A DNA stretch of 39,265 bases from Nocardioides sp. (GTDB lineage Bacteria; Actinomycetota; Actinomycetes; Propionibacteriales; Nocardioidaceae): assembly GCF_004803405.1 (NCBI RefSeq), contig NZ_SSXI01000050.1:13858-53122 (forward strand). Reading direction: 5' to 3'. Positions 32,082-39,265 of this stretch are shown here, piece after piece. The notes under the pieces are model-generated. The model saw only the letters and a program-made list of their open reading frames with translations. It did not search any database and was not told where the DNA came from. Each line of letters opens with the position of its first letter. Position 1 is the stretch's first letter. The translations under genes were made by a program, and so were the position numbers.

Positions 32082-33656
32082 ATGCGGCGCACTGCACGCG
32101 ACAGCCCGGTGGCCCGGCAGATCCTCCTGCTGCAGCTGCTGCTCGTGCTGCTCCTCGTCGGGTCCGCCCTCGGCCTCGCCGCGTACGACGCCCGCCGGGA
32201 CAGCCGCGACGCGGCCCGTGACCAGGCGGTCGCCGTGGCCCGCTCCGTGGCCGACTCCCCCACCGTCGCGGCCGCGCTTCGTCGTACCGACCCCACGGCG
32301 ACGCTGCAACCCTTCGCCGAGCGGGTGCGCACCGACACCGGCGTCGACTTCGTGGTGGTGATGAGCCTCGACCGGATCCGCTACACCCACCCCGACCCCG
32401 ACCGGATCGGTGAGAAGTTCATCGGCGATGTGGGCGGCGCGCCCGAGGGCCGGGTGTTCACGCAGCAGTACACCGGCACCCTCGGCCCCTCGCTCCGGGC
32501 GGTGGTCCCCGTCCTCGACGCCGGAGAGGTGGTGGCGCTGGTCGCGGTGGGCATCACGCTGGAGCGGATCGGGGACCACATGCGCGGCAGCCTGCTGCCC
32601 ATCACCCTGTCGGCGCTGGGGATCCTGGGCGTGGGCGTGGTGGGAGCGTGGCTGGTCAGCCGCCGCCTGCGGCGGCAGACCCACGGCCTCGGGGAGCGAG
32701 AGATCACCCGGATGTACGAGTACTACGAGGCGGTGCTCCATGCCGTACGGGAGGGCCTGCTCCTGCTCGACCGGGACGACCGCGTGCAGCTGGCGAACGA
32801 CGAGGCGCGGCGCCTGCTGGGACTTCCCGACGACGTGGTCGGCAAGTCCGTGCACGAGCTCGGCCTGCCGCCGGCCCTCACCCACGCGGCGGCCGACGAG
32901 GTGGCCGGCGCCGACGACCTCTACGTGGCCGGCGACCACGTCCTCGTGGTGTCCTCCTCCCCGGCCATGTGGCAGGGCGAGACGGTGGGTGCCGTGGTCA
33001 CGCTGCGCGACCGCACCGAGCTGCAGTCGGTCACCGGCGAGCTCGACCTCGTCCGCGGCCTGACCGACTCGCTGCGTGCCCAGAACCACGAGGCCGCGAA
33101 CCGGCTGCACGCCGTGGTCTCCCTCATCGAGATGGGCAGGGCGGAGGAGGCGGTGGACTTCGCCACCGAGGAGCTGCAGGTCGCGCAGCTGCTGACCGAC
33201 CGGCTCACCACCTCGGTGCAGGAGCCGGTGCTGGCCGCGCTGCTGCTGGGGAAGACCGCCGAGGCGGCCGAGCGCGGGATCAGCCTCGAGATCGAGGGCG
33301 TACTGCACTCCGACGGCCTGCCGCTGGAGCCGCGGGAGCTGCTCACGGTCGTCGGCAACCTGGTCGACAACGCGCTGGACGCGGTCAGCGAGCGTGCCGA
33401 GCGACGGATCCGGGTGCGGGTGGCCGGCAGCTCGGGGTACCTGGCGATCAGCGTCGGCGACAGCGGGCCCGGCATCCCGCCCGAGGAGGTCGACCGCGTA
33501 CTGGAGCGCGGCTGGTCGACCAAGGCCGACTCCGGACGCGGGCTGGGACTCGCACTGGTCGCACAGATCGCGCGCCGGCACGGAGGGTCGCTCGTCGTGG
33601 CACCCTCGGACCTGGGCGGCGCCGAGCTGTCCGTGGAGATCGGAGGCCGCTCGTGA
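32082..33656 (+). CDS. CitA/DcuS-family sensor histidine kinase (dctA-linked)
   Basis: A 524-residue membrane kinase; ATG at 32082 (MRRTARDSP). TM1 (QILLLQLLLVLLLVG), an extracytoplasmic PDC sensor containing RYTHPDPDRIGEKFIG, the signature shared with CitA/DcuS, TM2 (about 165-190), a PAS domain (VREGLLLLDRDDRV), the dimer helix with phospho-acceptor His336 (AQNHEAANRLHAVV) and an HATPase domain (NLVDNALDA, DSGPGIP, GRGLGLALV). It would sense a C4-dicarboxylate or citrate and control dctA. A CAGGAT -10-like hexamer lies 6 bases before the ATG; the response regulator overlaps its stop. Confidence 0.9.
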   Translation: MRRTARDSPVARQILLLQLLLVLLLVGSALGLAAYDARRDSRDAARDQAVAVARSVADSPTVAAALRRTDPTATLQPFAERVRTDTGVDFVVVMSLDRIRYTHPDPDRIGEKFIGDVGGAPEGRVFTQQYTGTLGPSLRAVVPVLDAGEVVALVAVGITLERIGDHMRGSLLPITLSALGILGVGVVGAWLVSRRLRRQTHGLGEREITRMYEYYEAVLHAVREGLLLLDRDDRVQLANDEARRLLGLPDDVVGKSVHELGLPPALTHAAADEVAGADDLYVAGDHVLVVSSSPAMWQGETVGAVVTLRDRTELQSVTGELDLVRGLTDSLRAQNHEAANRLHAVVSLIEMGRAEEAVDFATEELQVAQLLTDRLTTSVQEPVLAALLLGKTAEAAERGISLEIEGVLHSDGLPLEPRELLTVVGNLVDNALDAVSERAERRIRVRVAGSSGYLAISVGDSGPGIPPEEVDRVLERGWSTKADSGRGLGLALVAQIARRHGGSLVVAPSDLGGAELSVEIGGRS

Positions 33657-34333
33657 CCGTGCGGGTTCTCGTCGTCGAGGACGAGGAGCACGCCGCCCGC
33701 GCGCACGCCGAGTACGTCGACCGGGTGCCGGGGTTCGCGCTGGCGGGGGTCGTCCGCTCCGCCGGCGAGGCCGCCCGGCACCTCAAGTCGGACCCGGCGG
33801 TCGACCTGCTGCTGCTCGACCTGCACCTGCCCGACGGGCACGGGCTCGGCCTGCTCCAGAAGCTGCGCTCGGCCGGCGTGCTGTGCGACGTCATCGCGGT
33901 CACCTCCGCCCGCGACGTCGACGTGGTCCGGGCGGCCGTCGCCCAGGGCGTCGTGCTCTACCTGCTGAAGCCGTTCACGTTCTCGATGTTCCGCGACAAG
34001 CTCGACCAGTACGCCGCGTACCGCGCCGAGCTCGCCGCGACGACCGGGGACGTCGCGCAGACCGAGGTGGACCGCATGCTCGGCACGCTCCGCTCCCGGG
34101 GAAGCAGCGCACCCCTGCCCAAGGGGATGTCCCGCGAGACGCTCGACCAGGTCGTCGCGGCGCTGCGGAGCACCGACCGCGGACTGTCGGCCTCCGAGGT
34201 CGCCGCGACGGTCGGCTCCTCCCGGGTCACCGCGCGGCGTTACCTGGAGCACCTCGCGGACGCCGGCTCGGTCGACCGGACCCCGCGCTACGGCGGCAGC
34301 GGCCGGCCCGAGGTGGAGTACCGCTGGAAGTGA
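33653..34333 (+). CDS. CitB/DcuR-family response regulator (dctA-linked)
   Basis: A 226-residue regulator; GTG at 33653 overlaps the kinase stop (GTGA). The receiver domain has VVEDEE, phospho-acceptor Asp56 (LLDLHLPD) and the LKPF lysine; the C-terminal helix-turn-helix has LPKGMSRETLDQV, SSRVTARRYLEHL and RYGGSGRPEVEYRW. It is a paralogue of the regulator at 21777, with an almost unchanged recognition region. Likely target: the dctA promoter just upstream of its partner kinase. Confidence 0.92.
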   Translation: MTVRVLVVEDEEHAARAHAEYVDRVPGFALAGVVRSAGEAARHLKSDPAVDLLLLDLHLPDGHGLGLLQKLRSAGVLCDVIAVTSARDVDVVRAAVAQGVVLYLLKPFTFSMFRDKLDQYAAYRAELAATTGDVAQTEVDRMLGTLRSRGSSAPLPKGMSRETLDQVVAALRSTDRGLSASEVAATVGSSRVTARRYLEHLADAGSVDRTPRYGGSGRPEVEYRWK

Positions 34334-34341
34334 CTGTCGGG

Positions 34342-34369
34342 CCGGGTCTCAGGCCAGGTTCAGACCCGG
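34342..34369. terminator. Bidirectional hairpin between response regulator and glyA
   Basis: A perfect 8-bp stem CCGGGTCT/AGACCCGG with a 12-base loop. It contains the glyA stop and final codons, and starts 9 bases after the stop of the convergent regulator gene. Confidence 0.55.
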
Positions 34370-35809
34370 GTACAGGGGGTGCTTGTCGAGCAGCTCCGCC
34401 GAGGCGTCCTTGACCTTGTCGGCGACGCCGTCGGCGAGCTGGTAGGTCGCCTTGGACGGGCCGCCCGCCTTGGTCGTGCCCGGCTGGGTGTTCTGCAGGA
34501 CGTGGACCATCAGCTCCGCCACCGCGTCGAACTCGTCGGCACCGAACCCCCGCGTGGTGAGCGCCGGCGTGCCGATCCGGATGCCGGAGGTGTACCAGGC
34601 GCCGTTCGGGTCGGACGGGACCGAGTTGCGGTTGGTGACCACGCCCGCGTCGAGCAGCGCCGACTCGGCCTGGCGGCCGGTGAGGCCGAACGACGTGACG
34701 TCGATCAGCACCAAGTGGTTGTCCGTGCCGTCCGTGACCAGCTTGGCGCCACGGCGCATCAGGCCTTCGGCGAGCGACTTGGCGTTGTCGGCGACGGCGT
34801 GGGCGTAGGTCTTGAACTCGGGAGTGCGCGCCTCGGCGAGGGCGACCGCCTTGGCGGCCATCACGTGCGAGAGCGGACCGCCGAGGACCATCGGGCAGCC
34901 GCGGTCGACCGAGGAGGCGTACTCCTCCTGGGCGAGCACCAGGCCGCCACGCGGGCCGCGCAGCGACTTGTGGGTGGTCGTGGTGGTCACGTGCGCGAAG
35001 GGCACCGGGTTCTCGTCGCCGGTGAACACCTTGCCTGCGACCAGGCCGGCGAAGTGCGCCATGTCGACCATCAACGTGGCGCCGACCTCGTCGGCGATCT
35101 CGCGCATCTTCGCGAAGTTCACCCGGCGCGGGTAGGCGGAGTAGCCGGCCACGATGATGAGCGGCTTGAACTCCTTGGCCTTCGCGCGCAGGGCGTCGTA
35201 GTCGAGCAGGCCGGTCTCCGGGTCGGTGCCGTACTGCTGCTGGTGGAACATCTTGCCGCTGATGTTGGGGCGGAAGCCGTGGGTCAGGTGACCGCCGGCG
35301 TCCAGGCTCATGCCGAGCAGGCGCTGGTTGCCGAGATCGCCGCGGAGCTTCTCCCAGTCCGCCTCCGAGAGCTCGCTGACGTTCTTCGCGCCGAGCTGCT
35401 CGAGCGCCGGGGTCTCCACCCGGTGGGCCAGGATCGACCAGAAGGCCACGAGGTTCGCGTCGATGCCGGAGTGCGGCTGCGCATAGGCGTACGGCGCGCC
35501 GAACAGCTCCCGGGCATGCTCGGCGGCGAGGGCCTCGACGGTGTCGACGTTCTGGCAGCCCGCGTAGAAGCGGTGACCGACCGTGCCCTCGGCGTACTTG
35601 TCGCTGAACCAGGTGCCCATGGTGAGGAGCACAGCGGGCGAGGCGTAGTTCTCGCTGGCGATCAGCTTGAGCGACGCGCGCTGGTCGGCCAGCTCCTGTC
35701 GGGTGGCCTCGGCGATCCGAGGCTCGACGGTCGAGATCACCTCCAGCGCCTGGCGGTAGGCGCTGCTGACCAGCTCACTGTTGGGAACCTGCGCGGTGTT
35801 GTCGCTCAT
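34349..35809 (-). CDS. glyA: Serine hydroxymethyltransferase
   Basis: A 486-residue PLP enzyme interconverting serine and glycine with transfer of one-carbon units to tetrahydrofolate. Marks: [12 protein letters not shown] (substrate loop), [24 protein letters not shown], the PLP lysine in [14 protein letters not shown] (Lys about 280) and [13 protein letters not shown]. It is about 50-60 residues longer than E. coli GlyA, with an insert near 120-165 ([14 protein letters not shown] and following), a form common in actinobacteria. TAGTCT lies 6 bases before the ATG, so the transcript is probably leaderless; no glycine riboswitch is visible upstream. Confidence 0.95.
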   Translation of the reverse strand: MSDNTAQVPNSELVSSAYRQALEVISTVEPRIAEATRQELADQRASLKLIASENYASPAVLLTMGTWFSDKYAEGTVGHRFYAGCQNVDTVEALAAEHARELFGAPYAYAQPHSGIDANLVAFWSILAHRVETPALEQLGAKNVSELSEADWEKLRGDLGNQRLLGMSLDAGGHLTHGFRPNISGKMFHQQQYGTDPETGLLDYDALRAKAKEFKPLIIVAGYSAYPRRVNFAKMREIADEVGATLMVDMAHFAGLVAGKVFTGDENPVPFAHVTTTTTHKSLRGPRGGLVLAQEEYASSVDRGCPMVLGGPLSHVMAAKAVALAEARTPEFKTYAHAVADNAKSLAEGLMRRGAKLVTDGTDNHLVLIDVTSFGLTGRQAESALLDAGVVTNRNSVPSDPNGAWYTSGIRIGTPALTTRGFGADEFDAVAELMVHVLQNTQPGTTKAGGPSKATYQLADGVADKVKDASAELLDKHPLYPGLNLA

Positions 35810-35815
35810 GGGCCC

Positions 35816-35821
35816 AGACTA
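35816..35821 (-). promoter_or_regulatory. -10 element (TAGTCT) of glyA, leaderless
   Basis: TAGTCT on the minus strand ends 6 bases before the ATG at 35809; no Shine-Dalgarno is present in between. Confidence 0.5.
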
Positions 35822-35892
35822 GTGCCGACCCCCGTGTGACGTGCGTCGCAGGGCACGCCTCGGACCGCCTGGCTCGCTCAACCCTGTCCCGT

Positions 35893-35921
35893 ATCATGAG
35901 ACTTGCGTCCAGATCATGAGA
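35893..35921. repeat. Direct repeats ATCATGAGA before the sulfur operon
   Basis: ATCATGAGA at 35893-35901 and 35913-35921, start-to-start 20 bp (about two helical turns); ATGAGAC recurs at 35951-35957. They lie upstream of the predicted leader promoter, where an activator or repressor of sulfur assimilation could bind. The regulator is not in this window. Confidence 0.45.
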
Positions 35922-35928
35922 TCGGGAT

Positions 35929-35958
35929 TTGGTCGCCCGACGTCCGAGGGATGAGACT
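35929..35958 (+). promoter_or_regulatory. Predicted promoter of the leader peptide and sulfite reductase operon
   Basis: -35 TTGGTC (35929-35934), 18-bp spacer, -10 GAGACT (35953-35958), then 7 bases to the ATG at 35966, giving a leaderless leader ORF. The -10 is weak (first T missing). Confidence 0.4.
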
Positions 35959-35965
35959 CATTGAC

Positions 35966-36055
35966 ATGGTCACTGCTGCCACCCATGCGCACCTCGTGGT
36001 TCGACGCCACGTGGACTTCGGGCGCACGCGCAGCATGATGTGTTGGCCCCGCTGA
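35966..36055 (+). CDS. Actinobacterial cis-acting leader peptide before sulfite reductase
   Basis: A 29-codon ORF ending VVRRHVDFGRTRSMMCWPR (or 34 codons if started at ATG 35951). The RRHVD-x-x-R-x-x-S-x-x-C pattern near the end matches the short leader peptides commonly found before cysteine and sulfur assimilation genes in actinobacteria, where translation past the Cys codon (Cys26, TGT) reports cysteine supply. It ends 67 bp before the sulfite reductase start. The pairing GGGCGC (36020-36025, inside the leader ORF) with GCGCCC (36093-36098, just before the sulfite reductase ribosome-binding site) is a possible switch element; this is speculative. The rest of 35810-36122 holds promoter elements only. 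Confidence 0.72.
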   Translation: MVTAATHAHLVVRRHVDFGRTRSMMCWPR

Positions 36056-36122
36056 TCCACGCCGACCGTCTCCCTCGAGCTGCGCACCACGCGCGCCCTT
36101 CAGCGAAGGACCTCATCCCCGC

Positions 36123-37856
36123 ATGCCCGATCTGCGCTTCAAGCCCCAGCCGCCCCAGTTCACCGAGGTTCCCCGGCCTCGTCGTGCGGAGGGCCAGTGG
36201 GCATTCGGCTACACCGAGCCGCTCAACAAGAACGAGCAGTCCAAGAAGGACGACGACCCGCTGAACGTGCGGGACCGCATTCTCTACACCTACTCCAAGC
36301 GGGGCTTCGACTCGATCGACCCGGCGGACCTGCGTGGCCGGTTCCGCTGGATGGGCCTCTACACGCAGCGCAAGCCCGGCATCGACGGCGGCAAGACCGG
36401 CTCCCTGGAGGAGGAGGAGCTGGACGACCGCTACTTCATGATGCGGGTCCGCTCCGACGGCAAGCTGCTGTCGGCCGACGCCGTGCGCGCCCTGGGCTCG
36501 ATCGGCGTCGACTTCGCCCGCGACACCGCCGACGTCACCGACCGGCAGAACATCCAATACCACTGGATCGACATCGAGAGCGTGCCGGCGATCTGGGAGC
36601 GCCTCGAGGCCGTCGGCCTCCACTCGACCGAGGCCTGCGGCGACTCGCCCCGCCCGTTCCTGGGCTCGCCCGTCGCCGGGATCGCCGCGGACGAGATCAT
36701 CGACGGCACGACCGCCCTGCAGGAGATCGAGCGCCGCTACATCGGTGACAAGGACTTCTCCAACCTGCCGCGGAAGTTCAAGACCGCGCTCACCGGTCAC
36801 CCGAGCCACGACGTCTCCCCCGAGACCAACGACGTCTCGTTCGTCGGCACCGTGCACCCCGAGCACGGCCCCGGCTTCGACGTGTGGGTCGGCGGCGGCT
36901 TGTCGACCAACCCGATGTTCGCACAGAAGCTCGGCGTGTGGGTCCCGCTCGACGCGGTCCCCGACGTGTGGGCCGGCGTCGCCGGCATCTTCCGTGACTA
37001 CGGCTACCGCCGGCTGCGCTCGCGGGCCCGGCTGAAGTTCCTGGTCGCCGACTGGGGCGTCGAGAAGTTCCGCGAGGTCCTCGAGAAGGAGTACCTCGGC
37101 ACGGAGCTCGTCTCCAACCCCTCGCCGGAGACGCCGATCGCCCACCGCGACCACGTCGGCGTCCACCCGCAGAAGGACGGCCGGTACTACGTCGGCGTGG
37201 CCCCCACCGTCGGTCGCGTGTCCGGGACGCTGCTGGTCCAGCTGGCCGACCTGATGGACGAGTACGACGTCACCGGCGCCCGCCTCACGGCGTACCAGAA
37301 GCTCGTGCTGATCGGCGTGGACGGCGACAAGCTGGACGGACTCCTCGCCGGCCTGGACGAGATCGGGCTCACCGCCCGCCCCTCCAACTGGCGCCAGAAC
37401 ACCATGGCCTGCACCGGCATCGAGTTCTGCAAGCTGGCGATCGTCGACACCAAGGAGCGCGCCCGCAGACTGATCGCCGAGCTGGAGAGGCGGTTCCCCG
37501 ATCTCGACACCCCGATCACGGTCAACGTGAACGGCTGCCCCAACGCGTGCGCCCGCACGCAGGTCGCCGACTTCGGCCTCAAGGGCCAGCTGGTGACCGA
37601 CGCCGAGGGCAACCAGGTCGAGGGCTTCCAGGTGCACCTCGGTGGCGCCACCGGCCTGCGCGCCAACTTCGGCCGCAAGCTGCGCGCCCACAAGGTCACC
37701 AGCGCCGGGCTCGACGACTACATCACCAGCGTGGTGAGCAACTACCTGGTCGACCGCAACGACGGCGAGGCGTTCGGCGAGTGGGTCCACCGGGCCGACG
37801 AGGAGCTGCTTCGCGGCGAGAAGACGCTCGAGCCGCAGGGGCTGGAGAGCGTCTGA
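36123..37856 (+). CDS. sir: Assimilatory sulfite reductase (ferredoxin-type, siroheme/4Fe-4S)
   Basis: A 577-residue nitrite/sulfite-reductase fold enzyme that reduces sulfite to sulfide with six electrons from ferredoxin. Siroheme and cluster cysteines are Cys430 and Cys436 (ACTGIEFCK) and Cys472 and Cys476 (NGCPNACA). The duplicated ferredoxin-like halves show RNIQYHW-like (DRQNIQYHW) and GVHPQKDGRYYVG. EACGDSPRPF is typical of the SirA/NirA group of actinobacteria. AAGGA (36106-36110) lies 12 bp before the ATG, slightly far. First structural gene of the sulfur operon; its stop overlaps the next start (TGATG). The presence of cysH and a siroheme chelatase argues for sulfite over nitrite. 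Confidence 0.94.
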   Translation: MPDLRFKPQPPQFTEVPRPRRAEGQWAFGYTEPLNKNEQSKKDDDPLNVRDRILYTYSKRGFDSIDPADLRGRFRWMGLYTQRKPGIDGGKTGSLEEEELDDRYFMMRVRSDGKLLSADAVRALGSIGVDFARDTADVTDRQNIQYHWIDIESVPAIWERLEAVGLHSTEACGDSPRPFLGSPVAGIAADEIIDGTTALQEIERRYIGDKDFSNLPRKFKTALTGHPSHDVSPETNDVSFVGTVHPEHGPGFDVWVGGGLSTNPMFAQKLGVWVPLDAVPDVWAGVAGIFRDYGYRRLRSRARLKFLVADWGVEKFREVLEKEYLGTELVSNPSPETPIAHRDHVGVHPQKDGRYYVGVAPTVGRVSGTLLVQLADLMDEYDVTGARLTAYQKLVLIGVDGDKLDGLLAGLDEIGLTARPSNWRQNTMACTGIEFCKLAIVDTKERARRLIAELERRFPDLDTPITVNVNGCPNACARTQVADFGLKGQLVTDAEGNQVEGFQVHLGGATGLRANFGRKLRAHKVTSAGLDDYITSVVSNYLVDRNDGEAFGEWVHRADEELLRGEKTLEPQGLESV

Positions 37857-38023
37857 TGTCCGACGAGGAGCCGGGCTCGGGGCGCGCTGTCCCCTACCAC
37901 TGCCCGTTCTGCAGCGAGACCGACCTGTGGCCGCACGAGCCCACCGGTTGGGAGTGCCGCGCCTGCCGGCGCGCGTTCACCGTCCAGCTGCTGGGGATGA
38001 TCCCGCAAGGAGGTGCTGCATGA
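37856..38023 (+). CDS. Small zinc-ribbon/rubredoxin-like protein in the sulfur operon (55 residues)
   Basis: ATG at 37856 overlaps the sulfite reductase stop and its TGA overlaps the cysH ATG (ATGA), so it is firmly embedded in the operon. It carries two CxxC knuckles (HCPFCSETD and ECRACRRAF) 15 residues apart, a layout of zinc-ribbon or small rubredoxin-like proteins, ending in FTVQLLGM. Similar short proteins sit at this place in other actinobacterial cys operons. A role in metal or electron delivery to the reductases is possible but unproven. Confidence 0.85.
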   Translation: MSDEEPGSGRAVPYHCPFCSETDLWPHEPTGWECRACRRAFTVQLLGMIPQGGAA

Positions 38024-38763
38024 CCGCCCCCGCCACCGCGTCCGCGCGGAGCTTCCGCGGCACCCACACCGACGGCCGCTCGCCGGAGGAGCTGCGCGAG
38101 ATCGTGTCCCACTGGGGCGCCGAGCTCGAGCTGGCACCGGCCGAGGTCATCATCGAGTGGGCCGCCGCGACGTTCGGCGACCGCTTCTGCGTGACCTCCT
38201 CGATGGGTGACGCGGTCCTCGCCCACCTCGCCGCCAAGGTGGTGCCCGGGATCGACGTCGTCTTCCTCGACACCGGCTACCACTTCGTCGAGACGATCGG
38301 GACCCGCGACGCCGTCGCGGCGACCCTCGACGTCAACCTGATCACGATCACGCCCATCCAGAGCGTGGCCGAGCAGGACGCCGAGCACGGCAAGGACCTC
38401 TACAAGAGGGACCCCGACCTGTGCTGCGCCCTGCGCAAGGTGAAGCCCCTCGCCGAGTCGCTCAGCGGGTACGACGCCTGGGCCACCGGCCTGCGTCGCG
38501 CCGAGACCCACAACCGGGTCATCGCGCCGGTGATCGGCTGGGATGCCAAGAAGCAGAAGGTGAAGGTCTCCCCCATGGCGCGGTGGAGTGACGAGCAGGT
38601 CGATCGCTACATCGCCGAGAACGGCGTACTGGTCAACCCGCTGGTCTACGACGGCTACCCGTCGATCGGCTGCGCGCCATGCACCCGTCGCGTCGCTCCC
38701 GGCGAGGACCCGCGCAGCGGACGCTGGGCAGGCACCGGGAAGACCGAATGCGGGATCCACTGA
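38020..38763 (+). CDS. cysH: Adenylyl-sulfate (APS-type) reductase
   Basis: A 247-residue reductase; AAGGAGGT lies 5 bp before the ATG at 38020. It reduces activated sulfate to sulfite with thioredoxin. Cys135-Cys136 (DLCCALRK) with Cys218 and Cys221 (GCAPCTRRV) form the 4Fe-4S ligand set of the assimilatory APS-reductase branch, which E. coli-type PAPS reductases lack; the catalytic cysteine is Cys244 in ECGIH. The nucleotide-binding part shows CVTSSMGDAVL and FLDTGYHF. It hands sulfite to the sulfite reductase encoded upstream. Confidence 0.94.
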   Translation: MTAPATASARSFRGTHTDGRSPEELREIVSHWGAELELAPAEVIIEWAAATFGDRFCVTSSMGDAVLAHLAAKVVPGIDVVFLDTGYHFVETIGTRDAVAATLDVNLITITPIQSVAEQDAEHGKDLYKRDPDLCCALRKVKPLAESLSGYDAWATGLRRAETHNRVIAPVIGWDAKKQKVKVSPMARWSDEQVDRYIAENGVLVNPLVYDGYPSIGCAPCTRRVAPGEDPRSGRWAGTGKTECGIH

Positions 38764-38797
38764 TGACCCGTCTGACCGACGAGAGGAGAAAGTCCTG

Positions 38798-39265
38798 ATG
38801 GCCGCTCCGGCTCTGATCGCGCTCGCCCACGGCAGCCGTGACCCTCGCTCCGCCGCGACTGTCACGGCCCTGGTCGAGGAGACCAAGGCGATGCGCCCCG
38901 ACCTGCGCATCGAGCGAGCGTTCCTCGACCTCGCGAAGCCGAACTTCCACACCGTCGTCGACCGGCTGGTCAAGGCCGGCTACGAAGAGATCGTCGTGGT
39001 GCCGCTGTTGCTGGTGGAGGCGTTCCACGCCCGCGTGGACGTGCCCGAGGTGATCGCCGAGGCGACCACGCGGCACCCCGGCCTGCGGATCCGGGCGACC
39101 GATGTCCTCGGACTGGAGGCCCGGTTCCTCGAGGTGCTCGACGACCGGCTGCGGGAGGCGCTGCGCGCCGCACGGGTCCGCGAGCTCGACGCGCTGGTGC
39201 TCGCCGCGGCCGGGTCGTCCGACCCGCTGGCCAACCAGGCGGTCGCCCGGCTGGCCCGCCTGTGG
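38798..39265 (+). CDS. Sirohydrochlorin chelatase (CbiX/SirB-like), cut by the window end
   Basis: The first 156 residues of a class-II chelatase; the frame is open at 39265. Metal-binding His11 (LAHGSRDP) and His77 (VEAFHARVDVP) are in place. It would insert Fe2+ into sirohydrochlorin to make siroheme, the cofactor of the sulfite reductase in the same operon (a cobalt role is possible). Purine-rich GAGAGGAG (38780-38787) precedes the ATG. A complete copy is expected to run to about 230-280 residues. Confidence 0.9.
   Translation, partial: MAAPALIALAHGSRDPRSAATVTALVEETKAMRPDLRIERAFLDLAKPNFHTVVDRLVKAGYEEIVVVPLLLVEAFHARVDVPEVIAEATTRHPGLRIRATDVLGLEARFLEVLDDRLREALRAARVRELDALVLAAAGSSDPLANQAVARLARLW

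Noticed and set aside
35835..35850. TGTGACGTGCGTCGCA as a Crp-type site before glyA
   Set aside because: The second half-site has a mismatch (TCGCA), so it is weaker than the four listed dyads; kept out of the feature list.
35970..37790. 606-residue open frame antisense to sulfite reductase
   Set aside because: Shadow frame; Val/Leu/Gly/Asp repetitive composition and no domain, while the plus strand has the siroheme cysteines.
38763..38798. 11-codon ORF (MTRLTDERRKS) overlapping the cysH stop and the chelatase ATG
   Set aside because: The TGATG overlaps on both sides are curious, but it mainly spells the purine-rich ribosome site and has no other support.
1..39265. CRISPR arrays, tRNAs, rRNA, insertion sequences, prophage genes
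   Set aside because: No spaced repeat array, cloverleaf, transposase or integrase frame was recognised on either strand.

Overview
The window is very GC-rich, tightly packed DNA with many GTG starts, 4-bp gene overlaps, leaderless promoters and twin-arginine/lipobox exports. Together with the gene families present (DUF5994, actinobacterial cys leader peptide, long SHMT, TctCBA plus CitAB), this points to a high-GC actinobacterium, most likely a Nocardioides-like member of the Nocardioidaceae. That placement is inference from style and gene content; no rRNA is present.

Layout. (1) 35-6373: two divergent secreted multidomain glycosidases (a GH43-like and a GH27) sharing a 225-bp control region with two LacI-type operators and two GTGAC-N4-GTCAC dyads. 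(2) 6609-10521: two small overlapping acetyltransferase-fold proteins, an OhrR-like MarR regulator divergent from an HSL-type esterase, an SRPBCC protein and a PHP-family phosphatase-like protein. (3) 10571-14427 (minus strand): an operon of PLP aminotransferase, glutamine-synthetase-like gamma-glutamyl ligase, SDR oxidoreductase and gamma-glutamylcyclotransferase-like protein, behind a promoter region with repeated TTGGTCCG elements. This is the most likely uncharacterised pathway in the window. (4) 14683-15312: a small secreted cysteine-paired protein. (5) 15527-22493: a tripartite tricarboxylate transporter (tctCBA), a universal stress protein, a second solitary TctC on the other strand, and a CitA/CitB-type two-component system. 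(6) 22555-26388: a membrane Ser/Thr kinase coupled to a lipoprotein, divergent from a KtrB/KtrA-type potassium uptake pair. (7) 26545-30450: small actinobacterial proteins, a K+ channel with RCK domain, and a YihY-family membrane protein. (8) 30570-34333: a DctA-type dicarboxylate symporter divergent from a second CitA/CitB-type system. (9) 34349-35809: glyA. (10) 35966-39265: assimilatory sulfate reduction operon with a leader peptide, sulfite reductase, a small zinc-ribbon protein, APS/PAPS reductase and a sirohydrochlorin chelatase cut by the window end.

How parts fit. The two carboxylate transporters each sit beside their own CitAB-like system and carry the same 14-bp dyad (GTGACGCCGGTCAC) in the same orientation to the transporter gene, so they probably form one carboxylate-sensing network. 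Potassium genes (KtrAB, RCK channel) flank a block of small envelope or stress proteins. Many convergent gene pairs end in hairpins that include or touch a stop codon. No tRNA, rRNA, CRISPR array, insertion sequence or prophage was seen.
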